A program made the position numbers and the translations under genes. DNA of 64,000 bases. It comes from Sediminicola sp037203765. GTDB taxonomy: Bacteria; Bacteroidota; Bacteroidia; Flavobacteriales; Flavobacteriaceae. Within the stretch, counting starts at the first letter, position 1. Each line of letters begins with the position of its first letter. The DNA lies in assembly GCF_037203765.1 (NCBI RefSeq), contig NZ_JBBCAS010000004.1, positions 62,001 through 126,000 of the forward strand, written 5' to 3'. Positions 43,880 to 52,110 of this stretch are shown here, one piece after another. Under the pieces are notes generated by a model that was not told where the DNA came from, did not search any database, and worked only from the letters and a program-made list of their open reading frames with translations.

Positions 43880-44674
43880 ATGCAGTTTGAAGGAGTCTTA
43901 AAAAAAATGCAAACAGAATTAGGGAATCCTATTCAATATTATCTGGTTTTTGAAAACGACTTTCTAAATGTCAACCAAGTGCTGGACAAAGAGTTGGAAA
44001 TAAAATTTATAAAATACCAGTGCCTCAATTGTCATTTGGACAAAACCATCTACAGACAGGGATTTTGCCGAAATTGCTTTTTTGAAATTCCTTCCGCCGG
44101 TGATTGGATCATGAGACCTGAACTGAGTACGGCGCATTTGGACCAGGAAGATAGGGATTTGGAGTACGAAAAGAAGGTACAGCTACAACCACACATTGTC
44201 TATCTGGCCAATTCCAGCAACATAAAAGTAGGGGTCACCAGAAAATCCCAAGTCCCTACAAGATGGATCGACCAAGGGGCGCACGAGGCCATAGAGATCG
44301 TAGAAGTGCCAAATCGCTATTTGGCCGGAATTACCGAGGTTGCCCTTAAAGACCATATTGGCGACAAGACCAATTGGCGAAAAATGCTTACCAACAATGT
44401 GGATGATGAGGATCTGGTGGCCTATAGAAACAAATTGAGGCAGTACATCCCGGAGGAAGCTGCCCCATATTTTATTGAAAGCAACCAGGAAAGCCACATG
44501 GAATTCCCTGTATTGCGCTATCCGGAAAAAGTAAAAAGCCTAAACCTTGAAAAGACCCCACATTTTAAGGGGATCCTTAAAGGCATCAAGGGCCAGTATC
44601 TCATCTTTGAGGATAATACCGTTTTCAATGTCAGGGGCAGCGAGGGCTATTATATTTCCCTGGGGATTAGTTAA
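43880..44674 (+). CDS. DUF2797 domain protein
   Basis: A 264-residue protein. It has a cysteine cluster at about 51-71 (CLNCHLDKTIYRQGFCRNC), suggesting a zinc site, and DUF2797 sequence HIVYLANSSNIKVGVTRKSQVPTRWIDQGAHEAIEI, which resembles GIY-YIG-like nuclease structure. Function unknown. It overlaps the convergent AsmA gene by eight bases at the 3' end. Confidence 0.85.
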   Translation: MQFEGVLKKMQTELGNPIQYYLVFENDFLNVNQVLDKELEIKFIKYQCLNCHLDKTIYRQGFCRNCFFEIPSAGDWIMRPELSTAHLDQEDRDLEYEKKVQLQPHIVYLANSSNIKVGVTRKSQVPTRWIDQGAHEAIEIVEVPNRYLAGITEVALKDHIGDKTNWRKMLTNNVDDEDLVAYRNKLRQYIPEEAAPYFIESNQESHMEFPVLRYPEKVKSLNLEKTPHFKGILKGIKGQYLIFEDNTVFNVRGSEGYYISLGIS

Positions 44675-47396
44675 CGCTGTCCTTTTTAACCTCGGCTTCT
44701 TTCTTCTTCTTGTTCAGAAAACCTCCCAGCACACCTGAGGCAGCTTCTTTTATTGCGTCTTTCTTGGGTGTGGTACCGGTTTTTGTGGCAGCGGTATCTT
44801 GGGTTTTCGTCTTATTCCCTATCAGGCCTCCCAGAACTTCCTTCACTCCCTCTTGTCCACCAGACTTTTGGGCCGTGGAGTCCTTCGTTTTGGCATCACC
44901 TCCCAATAGACCACCTATCAAACTTTTCGCCTTATCCTTGCCCTGGTCCATCAACTTTTGCTTCTGTATTTCCACCAGTTGGGAGGTTAGGTTTTTTACG
45001 CCACTGGTAAGGTCCGTACTTACTTTGGGACTGTTGTACATTCCTCCGATGTTGGCAGTAACGGGAATGGTCAACCCTTCCAAGGACTTATCATCTATTT
45101 TAGCAAGGAGGTTATTAATTTCCTTGCCCAAATACTTTGCAGGGACCTCCAAGGTAGCGGCATAGTTCAATTTTTGATCGAAGGTATGGCTACCGGCCAC
45201 GTTGATGGCTATATCCTGATACTTGATGGTGAACGGCTTTACTTTGACGATCCCATCCTCAAAATTCAGGGCCGTTTTCAGCTCCTTTAAATCCAACTTC
45301 TTAAAATCGATGAAATTCAATGCCCCGTCCAAACTGGACAACACCTGTGATTTTTCCGAATCGATCTTTTCTGTAAACAAAGAGGCAAGGATATTCCCCG
45401 ATAAGCTGATCAGATCAGGGGTAAAATCGTCCTTCAGATTTCCCGACAGTGCAATATCGGAATTAAGCGTACCTTGAAGTACATTGGCTATAGGTGCCAA
45501 AACTTTGAAAAGCTCCAAGGATTTAAAAGTTTCCCCTATCTTAAAACTGTCCATTCCCAACTTCATGGCGAAGGTTGGTGTTTCGCTTTTGGTGGACACC
45601 TCCCCACTGAATGCCATCTTTCCATCAAATATGGAAGAGGTCATATTCACAAGTTCCGCCTTTTCGTCTTTGATCTTAAGAGTTCCCGAAACATTTTTCA
45701 GGGTAAGATTATCATAGAGCACATTGTTCGCCGTGGCATTTATGGTACAATCCAAAAACGAAGGTATTTTGATCTTTTCTTCGGCTACGGGCGCGGCCTC
45801 GGCTTTGGCCTCTGCACCGCCCTCTCCTTCCGTTTCTGCCACCATAAAATCATTAAGGGCAAAAGTGTTTGATTTAAGATTGAAATTGCCCTCTACCTGT
45901 TCATCGTTGAACATAAAGCCCAAAAGGTTGTTGATAGTTCCGGTAACATCAAAATCTGTCTTTCCGGTTGTTCCCTTCAATTCATTCAAGGTCACCGTTT
46001 TTGGATTAAAAGTCACGGCCGTTTTTTCCAATTTCACGGCATTGGGGATCTCGGCCGACTTATATTCGAACCCCTGAAGGGTCAGATTACCACTTGTGTT
46101 GGTATTTTCATACTGTTTTTTCTCTACCGTGGCCATATCAAAGGCGGTAGTAATATCTGCCGTCAGGATTCCCTTTAGATCCAAATCTGCAGGAACCGGA
46201 TACGCCTTGGAAATATTGGCCAGGTTCATTTTACCGTCCACGTGGGCATTGACCTTGGTATTCCCCATAAGGTCGCGAATATTGGCCACCATATTGAACT
46301 TGTCCTGATCGATCATAAAACTCAGCTTGCGGATATCCACAAAGGTATCTTCGGTAATCCCAGTGGTATTGGTAATTTCCGTATCAATAAAGACATTGCT
46401 CACCGATTTTGGCAGATCAGGGTATTTAAAGGATGCATTGTCCGATTTGATGTCAATTTTAAACTGTGGAATATGAAGATCATCCACGATACCCGTAAAT
46501 TTCCCTGTAACAATAAAATTACCGGTAGTCTTTACATTTTCTATGTTTTTGGAATAGGTTTCCGGAATCACCGCCAAAAAGTTTTTGAAGTCCGATGAAG
46601 GAGTCTTAAAACTGATGTTCACCTCCTGTCCTTCTTCCAACATCTTTACGTAGCCTTCAAATACCAAGGGCAATTGGTTCACCAAGGCCTCGTTCTTCAG
46701 GAAGGTGTATTTCTCCTCTTTTAGGTCCACCCCGATCAGGGCTTTTAGCTGTACCGGGTTTTTGTTCAAATAATTGGTACTGTCCATCTCAAAAGAGACC
46801 AAGGCAGTGGTCTGTGTATCCAACTCCGATTTCTCCAAGGAAAGATCCCCCGTCCCGTTGTGGTTCATCTCTGCAATTTCCAATCGCATATTGGATGCCA
46901 TGTCATGGTAAACAACGGTGGAGTTCAGAATTTCATATTTCTGTAGGGTAAGCAAAAAATTGTCATCCGTCTCCTGGGCGTCGGGGCCCTTGTCCAGGGC
47001 AATATCGTAATTGGCGTTTTCCGCCATATCATATTTAATGTTCAATTGGGCACCATCCACTTTTAGGTAGGTAAGCTCAATGGGCTCTTGGGAATCGTTG
47101 AACAATTCCATCACGGACATTTTCAGCTCCACCTCTTTGGAGGCGAACAAAGTATCCCCGGCAAAAGGGGCCTTGTTTATCAGGGAGATCCCTTCCAAGG
47201 TAACTGTGGCGTTAGGGAAACTTTTGAAGAAACTAAGATCGGCTTCCGCAAAATCAAAGGTAGCGTTGATACTTGTATTAACCTTTTCCTTGATCAGTTT
47301 GGTTATTTTTCCTTTGAGAAAAAATGGTGCTGCAATTAGTGTTCCTACGAGGACCACCAAAACAATACCTGTTATTTTTAATGCTTTATTTTTCAT
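44667..47396 (-). CDS. AsmA-family (large) membrane-anchored protein
   Basis: A 909-residue protein with one N-terminal helix (ALKITGIVLVVLVGTLIAAPFFLKGKI) and a long periplasmic region of the AsmA type: NATFDFAEADLSFFKSFPNATVTLEGISLINKAPF and, near the C-terminus, GTLNSDIALSGNLKDDFTPDLISLSGNILA and FDQKLNYAATLEVPAKYLGKEINNL. Family members act in lipid transport and outer-membrane assembly. The last ~120 residues are low-complexity and Lys/Gly/Thr-rich (GGLLGGDAKTKDS, KTGTTPKKDA). The gene overlaps DUF2797 convergently. Confidence 0.87.
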   Translation of the reverse strand: MKNKALKITGIVLVVLVGTLIAAPFFLKGKITKLIKEKVNTSINATFDFAEADLSFFKSFPNATVTLEGISLINKAPFAGDTLFASKEVELKMSVMELFNDSQEPIELTYLKVDGAQLNIKYDMAENANYDIALDKGPDAQETDDNFLLTLQKYEILNSTVVYHDMASNMRLEIAEMNHNGTGDLSLEKSELDTQTTALVSFEMDSTNYLNKNPVQLKALIGVDLKEEKYTFLKNEALVNQLPLVFEGYVKMLEEGQEVNISFKTPSSDFKNFLAVIPETYSKNIENVKTTGNFIVTGKFTGIVDDLHIPQFKIDIKSDNASFKYPDLPKSVSNVFIDTEITNTTGITEDTFVDIRKLSFMIDQDKFNMVANIRDLMGNTKVNAHVDGKMNLANISKAYPVPADLDLKGILTADITTAFDMATVEKKQYENTNTSGNLTLQGFEYKSAEIPNAVKLEKTAVTFNPKTVTLNELKGTTGKTDFDVTGTINNLLGFMFNDEQVEGNFNLKSNTFALNDFMVAETEGEGGAEAKAEAAPVAEEKIKIPSFLDCTINATANNVLYDNLTLKNVSGTLKIKDEKAELVNMTSSIFDGKMAFSGEVSTKSETPTFAMKLGMDSFKIGETFKSLELFKVLAPIANVLQGTLNSDIALSGNLKDDFTPDLISLSGNILASLFTEKIDSEKSQVLSSLDGALNFIDFKKLDLKELKTALNFEDGIVKVKPFTIKYQDIAINVAGSHTFDQKLNYAATLEVPAKYLGKEINNLLAKIDDKSLEGLTIPVTANIGGMYNSPKVSTDLTSGVKNLTSQLVEIQKQKLMDQGKDKAKSLIGGLLGGDAKTKDSTAQKSGGQEGVKEVLGGLIGNKTKTQDTAATKTGTTPKKDAIKEAASGVLGGFLNKKKKEAEVKKDSVN

Positions 47397-47482
47397 AAAT
47401 ACCTAAGCGTTTTGCATTGCGATAAACAATTTTACAGCAATGTATTTCATTATTACCTTGAAACAAAAACAATTGAAATTTT

Positions 47483-48196
47483 TTATACTTCCAGATCTAT
47501 TTCCTGTCCTATTTCAAGTTTAAACCGTTTTCTAAATATATGTACGAAAAAATACAAAAAAGGAGTGTCTATAAATGCTATTAAAATCTTAAAAATAAAT
47601 CCACTTACCACAAGACCGTAAAACATACTCCATGGAATCACCTGAAAAACACACAATAGGCCAACTACGGTGAAGGTATCTATAAACTGCGAAGAGAAGG
47701 TAGAAAAGTTGTTCCGCAGCCAGAGCAGCTTGCCTTTGGTAATGCGTTTCCAAAAGTGATAGATGGCTATATCCACGTATTGTGCCAGCAGATAGGCAAT
47801 CATTGAGGCCAGAACCGCCACGGGCGACAGGGCAAAAACCGTATTGAAAATCTCATCATTAACAGGGGATGAATCTACCGCTGGCGCCACGTTTGCCAAA
47901 TATATGATCCCCATGGAAAAAAAAGAGGCAAAAATACCGGCGGTCACGATCTGATTGGCTTTTTTGGCCCCATAGATCTCAGAGATAAGATCGGTGATGA
48001 GAAAGGTAATGGGGTACGGCAAGATCCCAACTGAGATCACAAACAATGGAGCACCAAAAATGGTGGCATCCTCCCCAAAAGGCATCCAATAAAAGAATTT
48101 TTGAAAAATAAGGTTTGAAACCACCAAGGAGGTGATAAAAAGCGCACCCAAATACAAGTATATGGTATGCGCAAATTTCTTATCCCTATAGGTCAT
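47483..48196 (-). CDS. Queuosine precursor transporter (YhhQ/VUT family)
   Basis: A 237-residue integral membrane protein with six or more helices. FVISVGILPYPITFLITDLISEIYGAKKANQIV is the YhhQ signature and QYVDIAIYHFWKRITKGKLLWLRNNFSTFSSQFIDT is the second conserved block. The family imports preQ0 or preQ1, the precursors of the tRNA base queuosine. It lies two bases after sppA, so the two are probably coupled. No other queuosine gene is in view. Confidence 0.88.
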   Translation of the reverse strand: MTYRDKKFAHTIYLYLGALFITSLVVSNLIFQKFFYWMPFGEDATIFGAPLFVISVGILPYPITFLITDLISEIYGAKKANQIVTAGIFASFFSMGIIYLANVAPAVDSSPVNDEIFNTVFALSPVAVLASMIAYLLAQYVDIAIYHFWKRITKGKLLWLRNNFSTFSSQFIDTFTVVGLLCVFQVIPWSMFYGLVVSGFIFKILIAFIDTPFLYFFVHIFRKRFKLEIGQEIDLEV

Positions 48197-48198
48197 AT

Positions 48199-49959
48199 TT
48201 ATTTGATGTTAAGCACAAAGGGCATTCTTGCCTGAACACCTTTCTGCTCCATGGCCGCTTTCACCTGTTGTAAGATTCCATAGATCTCCGTACCTACTTC
48301 TTCTTTGATAAATGCCTGTTTGGCCTTGGCACTGCTGCCTCCCAGATCTTCCATCAACTGCTCAAATCCGGTTTTGTATTTTGGAAAATTTTTGATGCCG
48401 TAAGAGGACAGTCCCACCATGGAGGCCGCTTCCTCTATGGCTTCCTCCAGGCCGCCAAGTTCATCTACCAACCCCAGTCTTTTGGCATCTACGCCACTCC
48501 ATACTCGACCCTGCGCCAAACTATCGGCATTGGCAATGGATATATCCCTTCCCTGTGCTACTCTTGAAAGAAATGTCTTATAGGTAGATTCCACTCCTTC
48601 CTGAACGGTCTTCCTAAAGGTATCGCTCATCGGCTCAAATAGGGAATAGTCCACAGAATTCCTATTGGTTCCCACCTGTTCCGCATTGACACCAATATCT
48701 GCCGCCAATTCGGTCATATTGGGCACTACGCCAAATACTCCTATGGATCCGGTGATGGTCGTAGGCTCAGCAAAAATCTTATCCGCGCCCACGGCAATAT
48801 AATAGCCTCCCGAAGCGGCTACATCCCCCATGGAGACTACTACCGGCTTCATTTCTTTGGTCAGTTCCACTTCCCTCCATATAATATCCGAGGTCAGTGC
48901 ACTACCACCCGGAGAGTTCACCCTAAGGACAATGGCCTTGACAGATTTGTCTTCCCTAGCTTTGATGAGGGCGTCATTGATAATATCGGCCCCTATGACA
49001 TTTGGACCCCCCTCTCCATAAATAATTTCGCCCTGGGCATAGATGACCGCAATTTTATCGGACCCAGTGTGCAACTTCTTTTTCTTGGCATACTTAATAT
49101 AATCGTTAAGATCTACATAATTAAGATCCCTATCGTTTTCAATACCCGCAGCATCCCTCAATTTGGATTCATACTGATCGTAATACAGGATATCGTCAAT
49201 CAATCCGGAGGCCTTGGCATATTCAGGCGTTCTGGCCCCAAGGGTATCAGCAATGATATTTAGGTTTTCTGGACTGATATTTCTACCATCCGAGATATCG
49301 TGCACCATAGAAGACCACAAGGACCCTATCAATTCTTTGATCTGTGTCCTATTGGCATCACTCATCTCATTGGATAGGAAGGGCTCCACGGCACTTTTGT
49401 ATTTCCCATGACGGATCACCTCCATTTTGATCCCCGTTTTTTCCTGCAGCTCCTTAAAGAACAAAACTTCGGACGAAAGTCCTTTAAAATCCATCATTCC
49501 CACAGGGTTCATGAATATTCCATTCGCAACGCTGGAAAGGTAGTAGTCCTTCTGCATATAAAAATCCCCGTAGGCATATACAAATTTCCCGCTTTCCCTA
49601 AAGTCCTTTAGGGCCTTGCGAATTGCTTGTGTCTGCGACATTCCTGCCAGGATATAATTGTTGTTTATACTGATCCCTTTGATATTCTCATCTCCTTTGG
49701 CAACATGGATAGCATGTAATATTTCATCCAATCCCTGGGATCTATCGAACAAACCAGCGAAAGGATCTGCGTCTGCATTCCCAACAAAATCGCTTATGGG
49801 GTCCTCAAGATGAAGTTCCAAAATGGAATTTTTCTTGATACTCACACTGTCCTCGGCACCCCCAATAAGGCTGCCCAGAATAATAAACATGACAAACAGG
49901 ATCCCAAACGCGAAGAGGGTACCCAATATTGAGGCCAAAAGATTCCTTAAAAAATTCAT
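48199..49959 (-). CDS. sppA: Signal peptide peptidase SppA, long (67K) type
   Basis: A 586-residue membrane serine protease with the doubled SppA architecture. The N-terminal half has the catalytic lysine in RHGKYKSAVEPFLS. The C-terminal half has the nucleophile serine in GDVAASGGYYIAVGAD, followed by ITGSIGVFG. An N-terminal transmembrane anchor covers residues about 8-32. The length fits the E. coli enzyme (618 residues). It degrades cleaved signal peptides in the membrane. The gene is upstream of yhhQ. Confidence 0.94.
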   Translation of the reverse strand: MNFLRNLLASILGTLFAFGILFVMFIILGSLIGGAEDSVSIKKNSILELHLEDPISDFVGNADADPFAGLFDRSQGLDEILHAIHVAKGDENIKGISINNNYILAGMSQTQAIRKALKDFRESGKFVYAYGDFYMQKDYYLSSVANGIFMNPVGMMDFKGLSSEVLFFKELQEKTGIKMEVIRHGKYKSAVEPFLSNEMSDANRTQIKELIGSLWSSMVHDISDGRNISPENLNIIADTLGARTPEYAKASGLIDDILYYDQYESKLRDAAGIENDRDLNYVDLNDYIKYAKKKKLHTGSDKIAVIYAQGEIIYGEGGPNVIGADIINDALIKAREDKSVKAIVLRVNSPGGSALTSDIIWREVELTKEMKPVVVSMGDVAASGGYYIAVGADKIFAEPTTITGSIGVFGVVPNMTELAADIGVNAEQVGTNRNSVDYSLFEPMSDTFRKTVQEGVESTYKTFLSRVAQGRDISIANADSLAQGRVWSGVDAKRLGLVDELGGLEEAIEEAASMVGLSSYGIKNFPKYKTGFEQLMEDLGGSSAKAKQAFIKEEVGTEIYGILQQVKAAMEQKGVQARMPFVLNIK

Positions 49960-50134
49960 TCAGTAGAAATTAAATTTGCGGTTCCAAAGATAGGCATTGT
50001 AAACGTTCTGCATTCACAACATCCTATCTAACTAGTCGTAAACTATTACAATTTGTTACAAAGAATTATTTCAATTGTTTTATGGATTATCCTGAATTAA
50101 GTCGGTTTCTTTTATTTATTTTGCTTTCCCAATT

Positions 50135-51277
50135 ATGAATAATTCCAAGACCACATATCTCTCTATAGGAAGCAACCTGGGTGACAAGTTGAATAACTTG
50201 CAGGAAGCCGTCTTTGCCATTCAGAAAAAGGCAGGATTTATAACCGCCGTCTCTTCTGTTTACAAAACTCCGGCCTGGGGTTTCCAAGGGGACAATTTTT
50301 TAAATGCATGCTTGTCCCTACAGACCTTTTTGTCCCCGGAACAGCTCTTGGAGGCCATCCTGGACGTGGAAACCTCCTTGGGAAGGACTAGGAACCTTGA
50401 GGAAGGTTATCAGCCCAGGACCATAGATATAGATATCATTTATTACGAATACGAGATCATCCATACCGAGAATTTGGTGATCCCCCATCCAAATCTACAA
50501 AAAAGGAGATTTGTCTTAAGGCCATTGGCGGATATCGCCCCACAATTTTATCATCCCATTATCAATAAGGACACTAGAAATCTATTGCAGGAATGCCCTG
50601 ATAAGAGTGTCGCGGAAAAAACCTTACTTAAATTGTACAAGAGCAAAGAAGAACTTTTTTCCAAACTACATTTTATAACGATCGAAGGGAATATTGGTGC
50701 CGGGAAAACTACCTTGGCCAATATGATCGCCGACGACTTTAATGCCAAACTGGTTTTGGAACGATTTGCGGACAACCCCTTCCTACCCAAATTTTACGAG
50801 GACCAATCCCGTTATGCCTTTCCTCTGGAGATGTCTTTCTTGGCCGATCGTTACCAGCAGTTTACGGACGATACCTCACAATTTGACCTGTTCAAAAATT
50901 TCATGGTCAGCGATTACGATATCTACAAGTCTCTCATCTTTGCCAATGTAACCTTACAGGAGGAGGAGTTTTCACTTTATAGGAAGGTGTTCACCTTTAT
51001 GCACAAAGAGATAAAGAAACCGGATATTTTCATCTATCTATATCAAAATTCCGAGCGTTTGTTATCGAACATCAAAAAGAGGGGGCGCGATTACGAGCAG
51101 AACATTTCCTCTGAATATTTGGAAAAAATCAATAGGGGTTATCTCGATTTTATCAAGAGTTCCCCGGAGCGCAGGAGCCTGATCATTGATGTCAGCGAGC
51201 TCGATTTTGTTCAGAACCAGAAGGATTATGAGTATATCTTGGATGAAATACAAAAATTCACCGTTTCCCTGCCATAG
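50135..51277 (+). CDS. folK: Fusion of FolK (HPPK) and deoxynucleoside kinase
   Basis: A 380-residue two-domain protein. Residues 1-165 are 2-amino-4-hydroxy-6-hydroxymethyldihydropteridine pyrophosphokinase, with YLSIGSNLGDKLNNL, PAWGFQGDNFLNAC and the signature RTIDIDIIYY (95-104). From about 178 the sequence is a deoxynucleoside kinase, with P-loop GNIGAGKT (185-192), LVLERFADNPFLPKFYED and the lid RGRDYEQNISSEYLEKI. It thus couples a folate-biosynthesis step to deoxynucleoside salvage in one chain. Both domains look intact. Fusions of this kind are known in flavobacteria. A free paralog of the second domain is at 8165. Confidence 0.93.
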   Translation: MNNSKTTYLSIGSNLGDKLNNLQEAVFAIQKKAGFITAVSSVYKTPAWGFQGDNFLNACLSLQTFLSPEQLLEAILDVETSLGRTRNLEEGYQPRTIDIDIIYYEYEIIHTENLVIPHPNLQKRRFVLRPLADIAPQFYHPIINKDTRNLLQECPDKSVAEKTLLKLYKSKEELFSKLHFITIEGNIGAGKTTLANMIADDFNAKLVLERFADNPFLPKFYEDQSRYAFPLEMSFLADRYQQFTDDTSQFDLFKNFMVSDYDIYKSLIFANVTLQEEEFSLYRKVFTFMHKEIKKPDIFIYLYQNSERLLSNIKKRGRDYEQNISSEYLEKINRGYLDFIKSSPERRSLIIDVSELDFVQNQKDYEYILDEIQKFTVSLP

Positions 51278-51372
51278 GCCACTTATTTTTGCCCAATTAT
51301 TGTATAAATCAAACAGATTTACTTAATTGCAGTGCAAAACCAAGCGAAACTAACTAACTCAAACTTTTAATC

Positions 51373-51405
51373 AGACCCAATTTCACGATTGGGTCTTTTT
51401 ATTTT
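51373..51405 (+). terminator. Terminator after folK-dNK
   Basis: AGACCCAAT (51373-51381) pairs with ATTGGGTCT (51388-51396) around a six-base loop, followed by TTTTATTTT. The T-run overlaps the stop of the convergent SpoU gene. Confidence 0.88.
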
Positions 51406-51950
51406 CCGGCGGTTTTGGCGGCCTTTTTTATTTTTGACCACAGGTCCCAGACCACTACGCCCGCACTTACCGATATATTCAAGGAGTGCTTGGTACCATA
51501 CTGCGGTATTTCAATGACCTTATCACAGGCCGTGACCACGTCTTGGGCCACCCCTTTAACTTCGTTTCCAAAGACCAGCACCTGTTTTTTATCTGAAGTA
51601 GGGTTATAGTCGTTGAGCATGATGGCATGTTCCGCCTGTTCTATGGCCAAGGTCTCGTACCCCAAAAGCTTACATTCCTCTACCAGTTCCAAAGTATCCT
51701 GGCGATACTCCCAAGCGACGCTATCGGTTGCCCCCAGTGCAGTCTTGTGGATATCCTTATGGGGAGGGGTGGCAGTGATACCGCACAGATAAATTTTCTC
51801 TACCAAAAAAGCATCGGCGGTCCTGAACACGGATCCTATATTGTTAAGGCTTCTAATGTTATCCAAAACTATAATGATAGGAGACTTTTCTGCCTCTTTA
51901 AATTCACCTACATCCAGCCTGTTAAGTTCGCTATTTTCTAATTTTCGCAT
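51399..51950 (-). CDS. SpoU-family (TrmH-like) RNA methyltransferase
   Basis: A 183-residue SPOUT methyltransferase. IVLDNIRSLNNIGSVFRTADAFLVEKIYLCGITATPP is motif 1, VLVFGNEVKGV is motif 2, and IEIPQYGTKHSLNISVSAGVVVWDL is motif 3, which forms the knotted SAM pocket. The lack of an N-terminal extension suggests a minimal 2'-O-methyltransferase acting on tRNA or rRNA. It is convergent with folK-dNK and divergent from mutS. The exact target base cannot be read from sequence. Confidence 0.92.
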   Translation of the reverse strand: MRKLENSELNRLDVGEFKEAEKSPIIIVLDNIRSLNNIGSVFRTADAFLVEKIYLCGITATPPHKDIHKTALGATDSVAWEYRQDTLELVEECKLLGYETLAIEQAEHAIMLNDYNPTSDKKQVLVFGNEVKGVAQDVVTACDKVIEIPQYGTKHSLNISVSAGVVVWDLWSKIKKAAKTAGK

Positions 51951-52110
51951 GTATACTTTTTGTTTTCGTCATTTTCTGCCCAGCATATAACCTTAAAGCC
52001 CGACAGCCTAAAAGTTATTCCCAAAATATCAACAATGGTTTGCCAACCCTAAAGAAAATGGTACTTTCGTTCCTATAAGATATCTGCAAAAATAAGTTAA
52101 TAAAATCGCT

